Shown piece after piece: positions 1 to 7,176 of a stretch of 8,800 nucleotides of DNA; the stretch's first letter is position 1, and every line of letters begins with the position of its first letter. The notes beneath the pieces were generated by a model. It was given only the letters and a program-made list of their open reading frames with translations, searched no databases and was not told where the DNA came from. A program made the position numbers and the translations under genes. The stretch is from the NCBI GenBank assembly GCA_016212735.1, contig JACRDZ010000069.1:1-8800 (forward strand). Direction: 5' to 3'. This DNA is from Candidatus Firestoneibacteriota bacterium (GTDB lineage: Bacteria > JACRDZ01).

Positions 1-34
1 AATATTTTATTTTTAGCTTCAAACATTTATATTT

Positions 35-472
35 TTATTCTTTGCTTTTTTTACACTTATCGCAAATACCATAAACTATTAATCTATGACTCTGAGGTGT
101 AAATTTATATTTTTTTGAAATTTTATTTTGTAACAATTCTAAATCTTCATCAAGGAATTCAATTGATTTATTGCAAACGTTACACACAAAATGATCATGA
201 TGTTTATGTTCATAATTATGCTCATATCTTATTTTATTATCATCAAGATGTATTTCTCTGGCAAGATGACACTCACATAATAATTTCATATTTCTGTAAA
301 CTGTACTGAACCCTATAATAGGATCCTGTTTCTTAATAATATTATAAAGCTCTTCTAATGTTAAATGTTTTTCTGTTGAAAGAAATATTTTTAAAATAGT
401 TACTCTTGGCAGAGTATTTTTAAGTTTCCTTTTTGATAAAAAATCACTAAAAAACTTTATTTCGTTTTCCAT
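35..472 (-). CDS. Fur-family metal- or peroxide-responsive transcriptional repressor
   Basis: The 145-residue protein has the usual Fur/PerR length. It has an N-terminal winged helix (about residues 10-83) containing the recognition-helix signature GFSTVYRN at 54-61, then a C-terminal dimerisation and metal domain. Visible metal ligands are the histidine cluster HHDHFVC at 91-97, the first CxxC (C97/C100), the IEF motif with E105, H129, and the second CxxC (C137/C140). Two CxxC pairs form the structural zinc site known from the family. The start is supported by AAGGAG 6 bases upstream of ATG. In Fur-family proteins, metal-bound dimers block promoters of iron or peroxide genes. Fur versus PerR cannot be settled here: the EF..DLELLQ region looks Fur-like, but PerR also carries both CxxC pairs. 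The LPRVTIL stretch is unlike the common TxQR form. The gene has its own promoter and operator (separate entries) and no same-strand partner in view. Confidence 0.93.
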   Translation of the reverse strand: MENEIKFFSDFLSKRKLKNTLPRVTILKIFLSTEKHLTLEELYNIIKKQDPIIGFSTVYRNMKLLCECHLAREIHLDDNKIRYEHNYEHKHHDHFVCNVCNKSIEFLDEDLELLQNKISKKYKFTPQSHRLIVYGICDKCKKSKE

Positions 473-527
473 GGGACACTCCTTTTAATTTAATGAACCA
501 TAGAATATTATTATTAGATAAAAACCT

Positions 528-554
528 AATTGATTTTGAATATCATTTTCAATT
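528..554 (-). promoter_or_regulatory. Candidate Fur/PerR-box operator overlapping the transcription start
   Basis: This imperfect 27-bp dyad has matching ends AATTGA/TCAATT. Read on the minus strand, its core is TGAAAATGATATTCA, which matches the 7-1-7 Fur-box form TGATAATnATTATCA at 12 of 14 specified positions or close to it. It begins 3 bases after the -10, so a bound repressor would cover the start site. This fits the autoregulation common in Fur-family genes. Confidence 0.5.
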
Positions 555-556
555 AA

Positions 557-585
557 AAAATAACACAAAAATTTTATGTTGTCAA
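557..585 (-). promoter_or_regulatory. Sigma70-type promoter of the Fur-family gene
   Basis: On the minus strand, a perfect -35 TTGACA (585 to 580) is followed by a 17-base spacer and a -10 TATTTT (562 to 557). Transcription would start near 550, about 75 bases before the ATG. The match and spacing are good. The call rests on sequence only. Confidence 0.65.
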
Positions 586-602
586 GTAATGGGAAATATC
601 CT

Positions 603-712
603 CAGAAATTCCTCAAAATCGAAAAAATGAACCACAGAGTACACTGAGATATATTTATAATTTTAAAAACTCTGTGTTCTCTGTGGTTAATTTCTTTCTT
701 GGGAAATTTCTG
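603..712. mobile_element. MITE-like element, family A copy 1 (110 bp, 9-bp target duplication)
   Basis: The ends are CAGAAATTCC and GGAAATTTCTG, which are inverted copies apart from one base. The similarity continues imperfectly inward to about 40 bp per arm: ATGAACCACAGAGTACACTG on the left and, inverted on the right, TCTGTGTTCTCTGTGGTTAA. It is flanked by identical 9-mers AAATATCCT at 594-602 and 713-721, a clean target-site duplication. It has no coding capacity and must be mobilised in trans. A longer copy lies at 7695-7922. It sits just upstream of the Fur-family gene promoter without breaking a gene. Confidence 0.8.
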
Positions 713-774
713 AAATATCCTGTTATTTAAGAATTAAAATTTCTTTAAGCATCAATGTTGTACAATTTTATTCC

Positions 775-1083
775 TTAGGAAACATAATTAAAAGGCACTC
801 CAACTTCTGCAATAAATTGATTAGGTTCAGATGGTGTTTCTGCATTTGCATCATCAAATCTGATACCTCCAAAAAAACCCTGGCCAGTCACTCCATCACC
901 CCAGAATAAATATACGTTACCTCTGTTTAATGGCGCTGTCGGCCCGGTTACCGGTCTTCCTATAAATGCGAACACTCCATATTTATAAGGAACCGGCATC
1001 GGGACTTTTGCAGTTATCCATACTTCAGCAGTGCCTCTATAGTTAAGATTATGAAATACTGATCCCGGAAACTTAAATAAATT
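775..1083 (-). pseudogene. Start-less coding remnant of unknown function
   Basis: An open frame runs from a stop at 1084-1086 to a stop at 775-777. The first ATG is only at 999, giving 74 residues, yet the frame upstream of it reads like protein (GTAEVWITAKVP), so the true N-terminus is probably missing. The product is rich in Gly, Pro and aromatic residues (FAFIGRPVTGPTAP, NVYLFWGDG, QGFFGGIRFDD) and ends FIAEVGVPFNYVS. The composition suggests an extracellular or beta-rich domain, but I do not recognise the family. Local base composition around 930-960 is clearly more GC-rich than its neighbours. It begins immediately after the stop of the DUF3108 gene in another frame. It could be the tail of a degraded secreted protein or a chance frame. 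Confidence 0.35.
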
Positions 1084-1087
1084 TTAA

Positions 1088-1942
1088 CTACTTATATTCA
1101 ACAAGTTTCACAGACACAGCACCTATTAAAACACCACTTTCAATTAATACAGGTATTTTTTTTTCATCGTCTGTTACCCAAACATACAAATTCCCTTTAT
1201 GTTTAAACAAACCTTTTGTCCCTGAAACAACAGGTTCAATTTTTATTGTATTGAAAACACCAGCAGGTACAGAAATTTTTTCTTTTTTTAATATTTTTAT
1301 AACAAGTTTTATGACTTTACTCCCGTCAAACATATTAAAATAAACATCTTTGCCAACTTCCAGTGTAAGACTGCGGAAAAAATATATAGCAGAGAAAGGG
1401 TCATGAACCCCTTTTGGGATTTTATGATTTTTGTTATCTGACAAAGCTGTTTCATTAATATGGTCAAATATTATTATATCCTTTTCTCTATAATTTCCCT
1501 CATTTAAATCTTTATCATATTTATAAGGAAAAAATGTTTCTTTATCTACAAGACTTATAATCTGATCTTTTACAGGATAAAAAAATGACACATACCTTGA
1601 TGATTTTGTTTCAGTAAATAATTTATAATATGTCCTATTATTATGATAATAATCAGAATTATCTATTTTCATTAAAGTATCACCAGCATGGAAATTCATC
1701 CAGAATATTTTATAAGACATTGATTCACCAACACGTACAAAAGTCTTATTAAAGGCGAATATGGTTTCATTTATGACTAAAATAAATAAGAGGGAGTATA
1801 TTAGAATAGCTAAGAGCCTATCCGAAATACATTTTCTACTACGGTCGGCTGCAAAGTTTATGGGCTGCGTTCTCGGAGCAAAAAGTCCTCGACGTATTAT
1901 TAAATACGCCTGTGGGCTTTTTGCTCCTGCGGCCTTGCCCAT
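1088..1942 (-). CDS. DUF3108-type exported protein with MITE-derived N-terminus
   Basis: As read from ATG 1942 the product has 284 residues. Residues 1-43 are encoded inside the palindromic element at 1813-1991 and are not part of the ancestral protein. Residues 43-63 form a hydrophobic segment (LLAILIYSLLFILVINETIF) that looks like a signal peptide core, followed by the mature part. The mature part opens VGESMSYKIFWMNFHAGDTL and closes GNLYVWVTDDEKKIPVLIES and GVLIGAVSVKLVEY, patterns I associate with DUF3108 envelope proteins of Gram-negative bacteria, a family of unknown biochemical role. No ATG, GTG or TTG lies between the element and the hydrophobic core in this frame. Either the element supplies the start, with SD-like AAAAGG only 2 bases before ATG, or the original start was lost and the gene is failing. 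It diverges from the HEAT gene. Confidence 0.7.
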   Translation of the reverse strand: MGKAAGAKSPQAYLIIRRGLFAPRTQPINFAADRSRKCISDRLLAILIYSLLFILVINETIFAFNKTFVRVGESMSYKIFWMNFHAGDTLMKIDNSDYYHNNRTYYKLFTETKSSRYVSFFYPVKDQIISLVDKETFFPYKYDKDLNEGNYREKDIIIFDHINETALSDNKNHKIPKGVHDPFSAIYFFRSLTLEVGKDVYFNMFDGSKVIKLVIKILKKEKISVPAGVFNTIKIEPVVSGTKGLFKHKGNLYVWVTDDEKKIPVLIESGVLIGAVSVKLVEYK

Positions 1943-1991
1943 AACCTTTTCGCTCGACCTCGTTACGAAAAGTGTATTTCGGATAGGCTCT
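1813..1991. mobile_element. Palindromic MITE, family B (179 bp, TA target)
   Basis: Perfect 19-bp terminal inverted repeats AGAGCCTATCCGAAATACA lie at 1813-1831 and, inverted, at 1973-1991. They are flanked by TA on both sides (1811-1812, 1992-1993), as expected for a transposase that duplicates a TA dinucleotide (IS630/Tc1-like, or some IS5-group elements). Nearly the whole element is one long imperfect hairpin: GGAGCAAAAAG and CTTTTTGCTCC pair near the centre around 1902. It is more GC-rich than its surroundings and holds no transposase. It sits between two divergent genes and contributes the first 43 codons of the DUF3108 frame. Confidence 0.8.
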
Positions 1992-2052
1992 TATAAAATA
2001 TTATTATTAATAAATAGTGTGGAAATTTGTTCCCATTCAGGGGGTGGTAACC

Positions 2053-4374
2053 TTGAAATATCAAAATATATTTCAAGGATTTGTGGTATTTTTATTAATA
2101 ACACTTATCCCTGTATCAATAGAATCTATATATAAAATTGATATCCTGCCATTAAAAGGAGATAATTTTAAAAATTTTTGTTTTGTTTTTATGCAGGATA
2201 ATAAATATCAAAAAAATAATTACTATCAATCAAGAGATGTTGGTATAAAAAAATATCACTTTTCGAGTAATACACAAAAAGATAAGTTTAAAAAAAAATC
2301 ATTAAATGAACAAGTAAAGATAAAAGAAAATTCTAATTTAGAAGCTCTAATTAAAGCTCTTAATGACAGCGATAGTTTCATTCAAGCGAGTGCATGTGAA
2401 GCTCTTGTGAAATTCAAGGATCCTCGTGCTTTAGAAGCATTAATTAATGTTCTTCATGACAAAAATGGATATGTTCGAAGTATTGCTGCAAAATCTATTG
2501 GAAAAATGAAGGAACCTCTATCTATTTATCCTCTAATAAAAGCTCTTCAAGATAATGATAATGATGTTCGCATAAATTCCGCTCAAGCTCTATGCAATTT
2601 GACAGATAATTATAACTCTGAACTTCTTATTAATGCTTTAAAAAATAATGATAATGACATAAGAAGTGCATCGGCAAAAATACTCGGTGATATACGAGAT
2701 ATTGGAGCTGTAGGACATTTATTAGAATTGCTTTTTGATGAAAATGACATTGTCCGATGGCGAGCTGTAGAAGCACTGGGAAATATTAAAAGCCAGGAAG
2801 CTGTTATACCATTAATATATTTACTTAATGATAAAAACAGTATGATTAGATGCCAGATAATTAATTCATTAGGTAAAATTAGAGATAAACGCGCTGTTGA
2901 TTCTTTAATTTATATATTAAAAAAAGACAATAATAAAAATGTCAGAATCAATGCCTGTGAAACACTCTGGAAAATAGGAGATATGAATGCACTTCAAGCG
3001 TTATCCGATGCGAAAGAAGACAATAATCCTGAAATACAAAAAAATGCTCGTCTGGCATTCAATAAAATAAACGATATTAATGCAGTTGACCCTTTAATCG
3101 AAGCATTAAAAGATAAAAACAGTTTTATCCGAATTGAAGCAGCAGAAGCTCTGGGTAAAGTTATAAATATTAAAGCTATTGGCCCTCTATTAAATGCTAT
3201 GAATGATGAAAACATAAATGTGCGTGAAAAAGCTAAAAATTCCCTTGATAAATTAACCAGAACAATTATTACTTCTTTTGTTACTGATATAAATAGTAAT
3301 AATATTAATTCTATATCAGATTATTCAGGAATTTTTGCTCAAACAGATAATATACATATAATAGAACCTTTACTCGATACTCTTCATGATAATAATAATG
3401 ATTTAGAACGAGAAGCTGCATGGTCACTTGCAGAACTTAATGCTATGTCTGTTTTGCATTTAATCAAACTTACAAAAGATAATAATATAGTTATACGAAA
3501 ATGGTCTATATGGGCACTCGGAAAAATAGAGGATAAGAGCGCTGTTATGGCAGTTATTAACTCAATTAAAGATAGTGATTTATCTGTAAGATGGGAAGCA
3601 TATAAAGCAATTGGTGAAATTGGTGAACCAGCGGTTGCCCCTTTTCTGGATATTTTTATGGATGAGAATAAAAACTTTCAATGGATGGGAGAAAAGGCAC
3701 TTCTTAGAATAGGACAACCTGCAGTTCTTCCTCTTTTAAAAATTCTTTCAGATGAACATCCTGTTGTTCGATATAATGCTGTAATAGTATTAGGAAAATT
3801 AAGAGATATAAGAGCAATAAAATCTCTTATGGAAATGCTTCATGATCCAAATCCTTATGTCAGAGCACATGCTGCAAAAGCTCTTGAAAACTTTAACGAT
3901 CCCAGAACTGTTATTCCTCTGATTACTGCATTGCAGGATAATAATCCTTTTGTTAGACTGCGTGCTTGTGAAACTCTTGCAAAAAAAAAGGATATTCGAT
4001 CAATAAAACATATTGTTAATTTGCTTAATGATGAAAATCTATATGTTAGAGTAAGCGCAATAAATGCACTTGGTGAAATAAAAAATTCGTATGCAGTAAA
4101 ATATCTTATTAATGCTTTATACGATAACAGTGTCTGTATTAGAGAGTGTGCGGCAGAAGCTCTCGGAAAGATAAATAATCCAGAAGCAATAGTCCCGCTT
4201 ATAAATACTTTTAAGGATGAGAATATATTTGTTTGCAGAAAAGCATTAAGTTCAATTATCCAGATTGGAAGACCCGCTATTATACCTCTTGTAGATGCTC
4301 TTTGTGATAATAATACTGCTACCCGAAGATATGCAGCAAAAGCTATAGGAGAAATTACAAATAAGGAATTTTAA
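2053..4374 (+). CDS. Large HEAT-repeat (PBS-lyase-like repeat) protein with N-terminal signal or anchor
   Basis: From TTG 2053 the protein has about 773 residues. This start has AGGGGG 8 bases upstream and gives a classic export-type N-terminus (KYQNIF then FVVFLLITLIPVSI). GTG starts at 2017 and 2044 are in frame but poorly placed. After a low-complexity Lys/Asn linker to about residue 85, roughly 21 tandem helical repeats of about 31 residues run to the C-terminus. Each has the form PLIxALxDxNxxVRxxAAxALGxI, as in EPLLDTLHD and VIPLITALQD. An insert of about 35 residues (LTRTIITSF to FAQTDN) separates repeats 10 and 11. HEAT arrays are protein-binding scaffolds; in phycobilin lyases they carry enzyme activity, but nothing here points to that. 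The partner is unknown. It diverges from the DUF3108 gene and precedes the kinase by 116 bp. It is probably exported or membrane-tethered, by inference from the N-terminus. Confidence 0.88.
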   Translation: MKYQNIFQGFVVFLLITLIPVSIESIYKIDILPLKGDNFKNFCFVFMQDNKYQKNNYYQSRDVGIKKYHFSSNTQKDKFKKKSLNEQVKIKENSNLEALIKALNDSDSFIQASACEALVKFKDPRALEALINVLHDKNGYVRSIAAKSIGKMKEPLSIYPLIKALQDNDNDVRINSAQALCNLTDNYNSELLINALKNNDNDIRSASAKILGDIRDIGAVGHLLELLFDENDIVRWRAVEALGNIKSQEAVIPLIYLLNDKNSMIRCQIINSLGKIRDKRAVDSLIYILKKDNNKNVRINACETLWKIGDMNALQALSDAKEDNNPEIQKNARLAFNKINDINAVDPLIEALKDKNSFIRIEAAEALGKVINIKAIGPLLNAMNDENINVREKAKNSLDKLTRTIITSFVTDINSNNINSISDYSGIFAQTDNIHIIEPLLDTLHDNNNDLEREAAWSLAELNAMSVLHLIKLTKDNNIVIRKWSIWALGKIEDKSAVMAVINSIKDSDLSVRWEAYKAIGEIGEPAVAPFLDIFMDENKNFQWMGEKALLRIGQPAVLPLLKILSDEHPVVRYNAVIVLGKLRDIRAIKSLMEMLHDPNPYVRAHAAKALENFNDPRTVIPLITALQDNNPFVRLRACETLAKKKDIRSIKHIVNLLNDENLYVRVSAINALGEIKNSYAVKYLINALYDNSVCIRECAAEALGKINNPEAIVPLINTFKDENIFVCRKALSSIIQIGRPAIIPLVDALCDNNTATRRYAAKAIGEITNKEF

Positions 4375-4386
4375 TTTTAATAATAT

Positions 4387-4414
4387 TTGACAAATTATAA
4401 TTTATTATTATAGT
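4387..4414 (+). promoter_or_regulatory. Candidate sigma70 promoter for the kinase-activator operon
   Basis: A perfect TTGACA (4387-4392) is followed by a 16-base spacer and TATAGT (4409-4414). With an 18-base spacer the alternative -10 is TAGTAT. It lies 77 bases before the GTG start, in the 116-bp gap after the HEAT gene. It suggests separate transcription of the two-component pair, although no clear terminator follows the HEAT gene. Confidence 0.5.
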
Positions 4415-4490
4415 ATTAAAATTTGAATTAACATATGTTTTATCTCTCCTTTAAAGGTCCTTTAATTATGAAAACAAAAAGAAAGGTGTT

Positions 4491-5633
4491 GTGGATATTA
4501 CAGATTATAAAAAAAAATTAGAAGCATTAAAAGCAATGGAAAATGACCTCCTGGAATCTATAAGACAATGGGATTCTACTTTTAATGCAATAAATGATCT
4601 TGTACTTATAATTGATATGGATGGTAATATAAAAAGATGTAATAAAGCAGTGTCTTTTTTTATTAAGAGACCCATTAAAAATATTTTGGAAAAAAAATGT
4701 TTTAAACTCATTCATTGTACAAAAGGTTCTATTGAACAATGTCCACGATTAAGAATGATTAAAACTCATACAAGAGAAAATATGATTCTACAAATAGAAA
4801 ATAAATGGTTCAACGTTACTACAGACCCAATTTTTGATGAAAAAGGCAGTATTTCAGGTATTGTTCATATTATGTCTGATATCACAAATATTAAAAAAAC
4901 TGAAGAAGCTTTAAAAAGAGCTTATGTTGAGGTAAATGAAATGCAGTATGAATTGATTCAAACAGAAAAAATGGCTGCTTTCGGAAAATATTCATCTGCA
5001 TTAGCTCATGAGATAAAAAATCCTCTGGCAAATATTAAAACATCTGCACAATTCTGTCTTGATAAATATAAACTTGACAGTGAAATAAGAGAATATTTTA
5101 AAATAATTTTAAGAAATTCTGAAAATGCAATAAGAGTTATAAAAGAGTCTCTGAATTTCACAAAACCTGATATATTTACGTTTAAACTGGGAAGGATTGA
5201 AGATGTAATTAATAAAACCTGCGATCATGTTAAAGCTATATGTTTAAAACAAAATATAGAAATATATAAAAATCTGTCGAAAGATTTACCTCAAATTGTA
5301 ATTGATGAAAGAAGACTGGAAGAAGCATTTTTTAATTTTATTATTAATTCTGTCGAAGTAATGAAAAACGGCGGGAAATTATCTATAAATGTTTCTTTTA
5401 ATAAAGACCATATTATTATAATATTTGCTGATACAGGGACAGGTATTCATGAAAAAGACATAGATAAAATATTTGAACCATTCTATACAACAAAAAGAGA
5501 CGGCATCGGGCTTGGACTGGCTGTATCCAGACAGATTATTAGATATCATAAAGGGAATATTGATGTTAAAAGCATAATTAATAATGGGACAGAAATAATA
5601 GTAAAACTTCCTCTGGATCTTTATAATATATAA
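4491..5633 (+). CDS. Cytoplasmic PAS-domain sensor histidine kinase
   Basis: The protein has 380 residues and no membrane segment, so it probably senses an internal signal. A short coiled coil (1-27) is followed by a PAS domain (about 28-135) ending in a PAS-C-like GIVHIMSDITNIKK. Then come a linker coiled coil (135-162), a HisKA H-box ALAHEIKNPLANIK with phospho-acceptor H173, and an HATPase domain with N-box FNFIINSVEVM (N286), G1 box DTGTGI (314-319), the F-box region IFEPFYTTK and G2 box GIGLGLAVS (338-346). The N-box has Ser-Val in place of the common Ala-Ile, unlikely to matter. The PAS carries cysteines at 50, 70, 76 and 84 in a KKCFKLIHC..CP pattern seen in many environmental PAS kinases; a redox or metal role is possible but not shown. 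The GTG start is chosen because AAAGGTG lies 2 bases upstream and the reading begins MDITDYKKKLEAL. Its partner is the response regulator 18 bp downstream, so it should phosphorylate that protein. Confidence 0.93.
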   Translation: MDITDYKKKLEALKAMENDLLESIRQWDSTFNAINDLVLIIDMDGNIKRCNKAVSFFIKRPIKNILEKKCFKLIHCTKGSIEQCPRLRMIKTHTRENMILQIENKWFNVTTDPIFDEKGSISGIVHIMSDITNIKKTEEALKRAYVEVNEMQYELIQTEKMAAFGKYSSALAHEIKNPLANIKTSAQFCLDKYKLDSEIREYFKIILRNSENAIRVIKESLNFTKPDIFTFKLGRIEDVINKTCDHVKAICLKQNIEIYKNLSKDLPQIVIDERRLEEAFFNFIINSVEVMKNGGKLSINVSFNKDHIIIIFADTGTGIHEKDIDKIFEPFYTTKRDGIGLGLAVSRQIIRYHKGNIDVKSIINNGTEIIVKLPLDLYNI

Positions 5634-5651
5634 TCAAATTCAGGAGCAAAA

Positions 5652-7016
5652 ATGGATAAAATATTAATTATTGATGACAATGAAGATATGCAGTTTAATC
5701 TTTCTAATATTTTTAAAAGCGAAGGATACATGACTATAACTGCTGGTGATGGAATAACAGCTTTTGAAAAAATTAAAACTTATCTTCCGGACCTGGTCTT
5801 ACTGGATATCAGGCTGCCTGAAATGAACGGATTAGAGATATTAGAAAAAATAAAACAAACTGACGAAAATATTATTGTAATTATGCTTACAGCATATGGT
5901 GAAACAAAAAATGTTGTTAAAAGCATTAAACTTGGAGCATATGATTTTATTACAAAACCTTTTAATAATGAAGAAATAGTACTTACAATTAAAAAAGCAC
6001 TTCATGCACAGTTTTTAACCAGGGAAGTTAAAAGATTAAAAAATATTGTTATAGAAAAAACTTCATCTGAAAAAATGATAGGTGAAAGCCGTGAAATAAA
6101 ATATGTTTTAAAGCAGATAGGACTGATTGCTCCTACAAATTTAACAGTTATTATCCAGGGCGGAAGCGGTACAGGGAAAGAACTTGCAGCGCAATTAATT
6201 CATCAAACAAGTCCGCGCAGAGATAAACCTTTTGTTGTTATTGACTGCGGCGCTATACCTGAAACACTTGTAGAAAGCGAACTTTTCGGGCATGAAAAAG
6301 GAGCTTTTACAGGTGCTGATGCAAAAAAAGAAGGAAAATTCGAAATTGCAGACGGAGGTACTATTTTCCTTGATGAAATAGGAAATCTGCCTTTATTTGC
6401 ACAGGCAAAATTACTGCGTGTTATACAGGATAAAAAACTTCAGCATCTTGGCGGTAAAAAAGACATTTATGTTGATGTAAGAATAATTACTGCTTCAAAT
6501 ATAAATCTGAAAGATGCGGCTTCTCAAGGAAAATTCAGAGAAGATCTTTATCACAGATTAAATGAATTCCATATTAATGTCCCTCTGCTTAAGGAAAGAA
6601 AAGATGATATCCCATTATTAGCAAAACATTTTATGGTAGCTGCAAATATAGAATTCGATAAAAACATCAAAGGGTTTTCATCAGAAGCTATGGAAAAAAT
6701 TATTGAATATGACTGGCCAGGGAATGTCAGAGAATTAAAAAATATGATAAGAAGATCTGTTTTAGTTTCTAAAACAGACTATATTAGAGAAGATGAATTA
6801 TCTTTAAATATTTCAAGTTCAATCTCAAAATCTGAAAATGAATTATATGATAGTATAAAAAGCGGTATATCATTTGATGAAATAATCTCAAAATTCGAAT
6901 ATAATTTATTTAAACGAGTGCTTATACAAACTAAAGGTAATAAAGTAAAAGCTGCTGAATTATTAAAAATGAATAAAAAAACATTTTATAGAAAAGCTAA
7001 TAGTTTTGGTTTATGA
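5652..7016 (+). CDS. NtrC-family sigma54-dependent response regulator
   Basis: The protein has 454 residues, the full length for this family. The receiver domain (1-120) has the acidic pair D8/D9, phospho-acceptor D52, T80 and K102. The AAA+ domain (about 140-375) has Walker A GGSGTGKE (170-177, Gly for the usual Glu in the second position), the sigma54-contact loop GAFTGA (217-222), Walker B GGTIFLDE (235-242), the arginine-finger region FREDLYHRL (295-303) and sensor II GNVREL (357-362). A Fis-type helix-turn-helix closes it (about 415-450: KGNKVKAAELL..NKKTFYRK). All motifs needed for ATP hydrolysis and open-complex formation are present. AGGAG sits 5 bases before ATG and 8 bases after the kinase stop, so the pair is co-transcribed. 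When phosphorylated it should activate sigma54 promoters; the nearest candidate is at 7132, just past its own stop. Confidence 0.95.
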   Translation: MDKILIIDDNEDMQFNLSNIFKSEGYMTITAGDGITAFEKIKTYLPDLVLLDIRLPEMNGLEILEKIKQTDENIIVIMLTAYGETKNVVKSIKLGAYDFITKPFNNEEIVLTIKKALHAQFLTREVKRLKNIVIEKTSSEKMIGESREIKYVLKQIGLIAPTNLTVIIQGGSGTGKELAAQLIHQTSPRRDKPFVVIDCGAIPETLVESELFGHEKGAFTGADAKKEGKFEIADGGTIFLDEIGNLPLFAQAKLLRVIQDKKLQHLGGKKDIYVDVRIITASNINLKDAASQGKFREDLYHRLNEFHINVPLLKERKDDIPLLAKHFMVAANIEFDKNIKGFSSEAMEKIIEYDWPGNVRELKNMIRRSVLVSKTDYIREDELSLNISSSISKSENELYDSIKSGISFDEIISKFEYNLFKRVLIQTKGNKVKAAELLKMNKKTFYRKANSFGL

Positions 7017-7017
7017 C

Positions 7018-7050
7018 ATTTTTGTCCTTCTTTATTCTCAATTTTGTCCA
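7018..7050 (+). promoter_or_regulatory. Possible upstream activator site (direct repeat)
   Basis: Two copies of TTTTGTCC (ending at 7027 and 7049) lie exactly 22 bp apart, about two helical turns. They are 83-110 bp upstream of the -24 element at 7132, a normal position for an enhancer-binding protein of the NtrC family. The repeat is short and could be chance in such AT-rich sequence. Its binding by the adjacent regulator is only inferred. Confidence 0.3.
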
Positions 7051-7131
7051 TTTCTTAAAAACCAATAAAAATTCCATCTTAAAAATTCCCATAACTTATG
7101 TCAATTTGTGTTTTTATTAATAAACTGATTA

Positions 7132-7147
7132 TGGCATATAAATTGCT
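7132..7147 (+). promoter_or_regulatory. Sigma54 (RpoN) -24/-12 promoter
   Basis: TGGCAT-N5-TTGCT matches the consensus TGGCAC-N5-TTGCA/T with exact GG-to-GC spacing; the only deviation is T for C at the sixth position. Transcription would start near 7158-7160, reading toward the HD-GYP remnant. It lies 116 bases after the stop of a sigma54 activator gene, which makes the match more credible than the sequence alone. Confidence 0.72.
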
Positions 7148-7176
7148 ATATAATTTTTCATCAATTACTGACTGAT

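Noticed and set aside
115..309. Plus-strand open frame antisense to the Fur-family gene
   Set aside because: It lies entirely opposite a well-supported gene and has a low-complexity, non-protein-like composition.
722..774. Weak dyad TTAAGAA/TTCTTTAA as a terminator for the minus-strand remnant
   Set aside because: The match is imperfect, purely A/T and has no GC stem. It is indistinguishable from background in this composition.
1761..2135. Plus-strand open frame of 124 codons across the palindromic MITE
   Set aside because: It is the antisense reading of the DUF3108 N-terminus and the element, out of frame with the HEAT gene. The hairpin symmetry makes both strands look open.
4448..4457. 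CCTTTAAAGG palindrome as a terminator after the HEAT gene
   Set aside because: It is only 10 bp, AT-centred, lacks a loop and a T-run, and lies downstream of the candidate kinase promoter.
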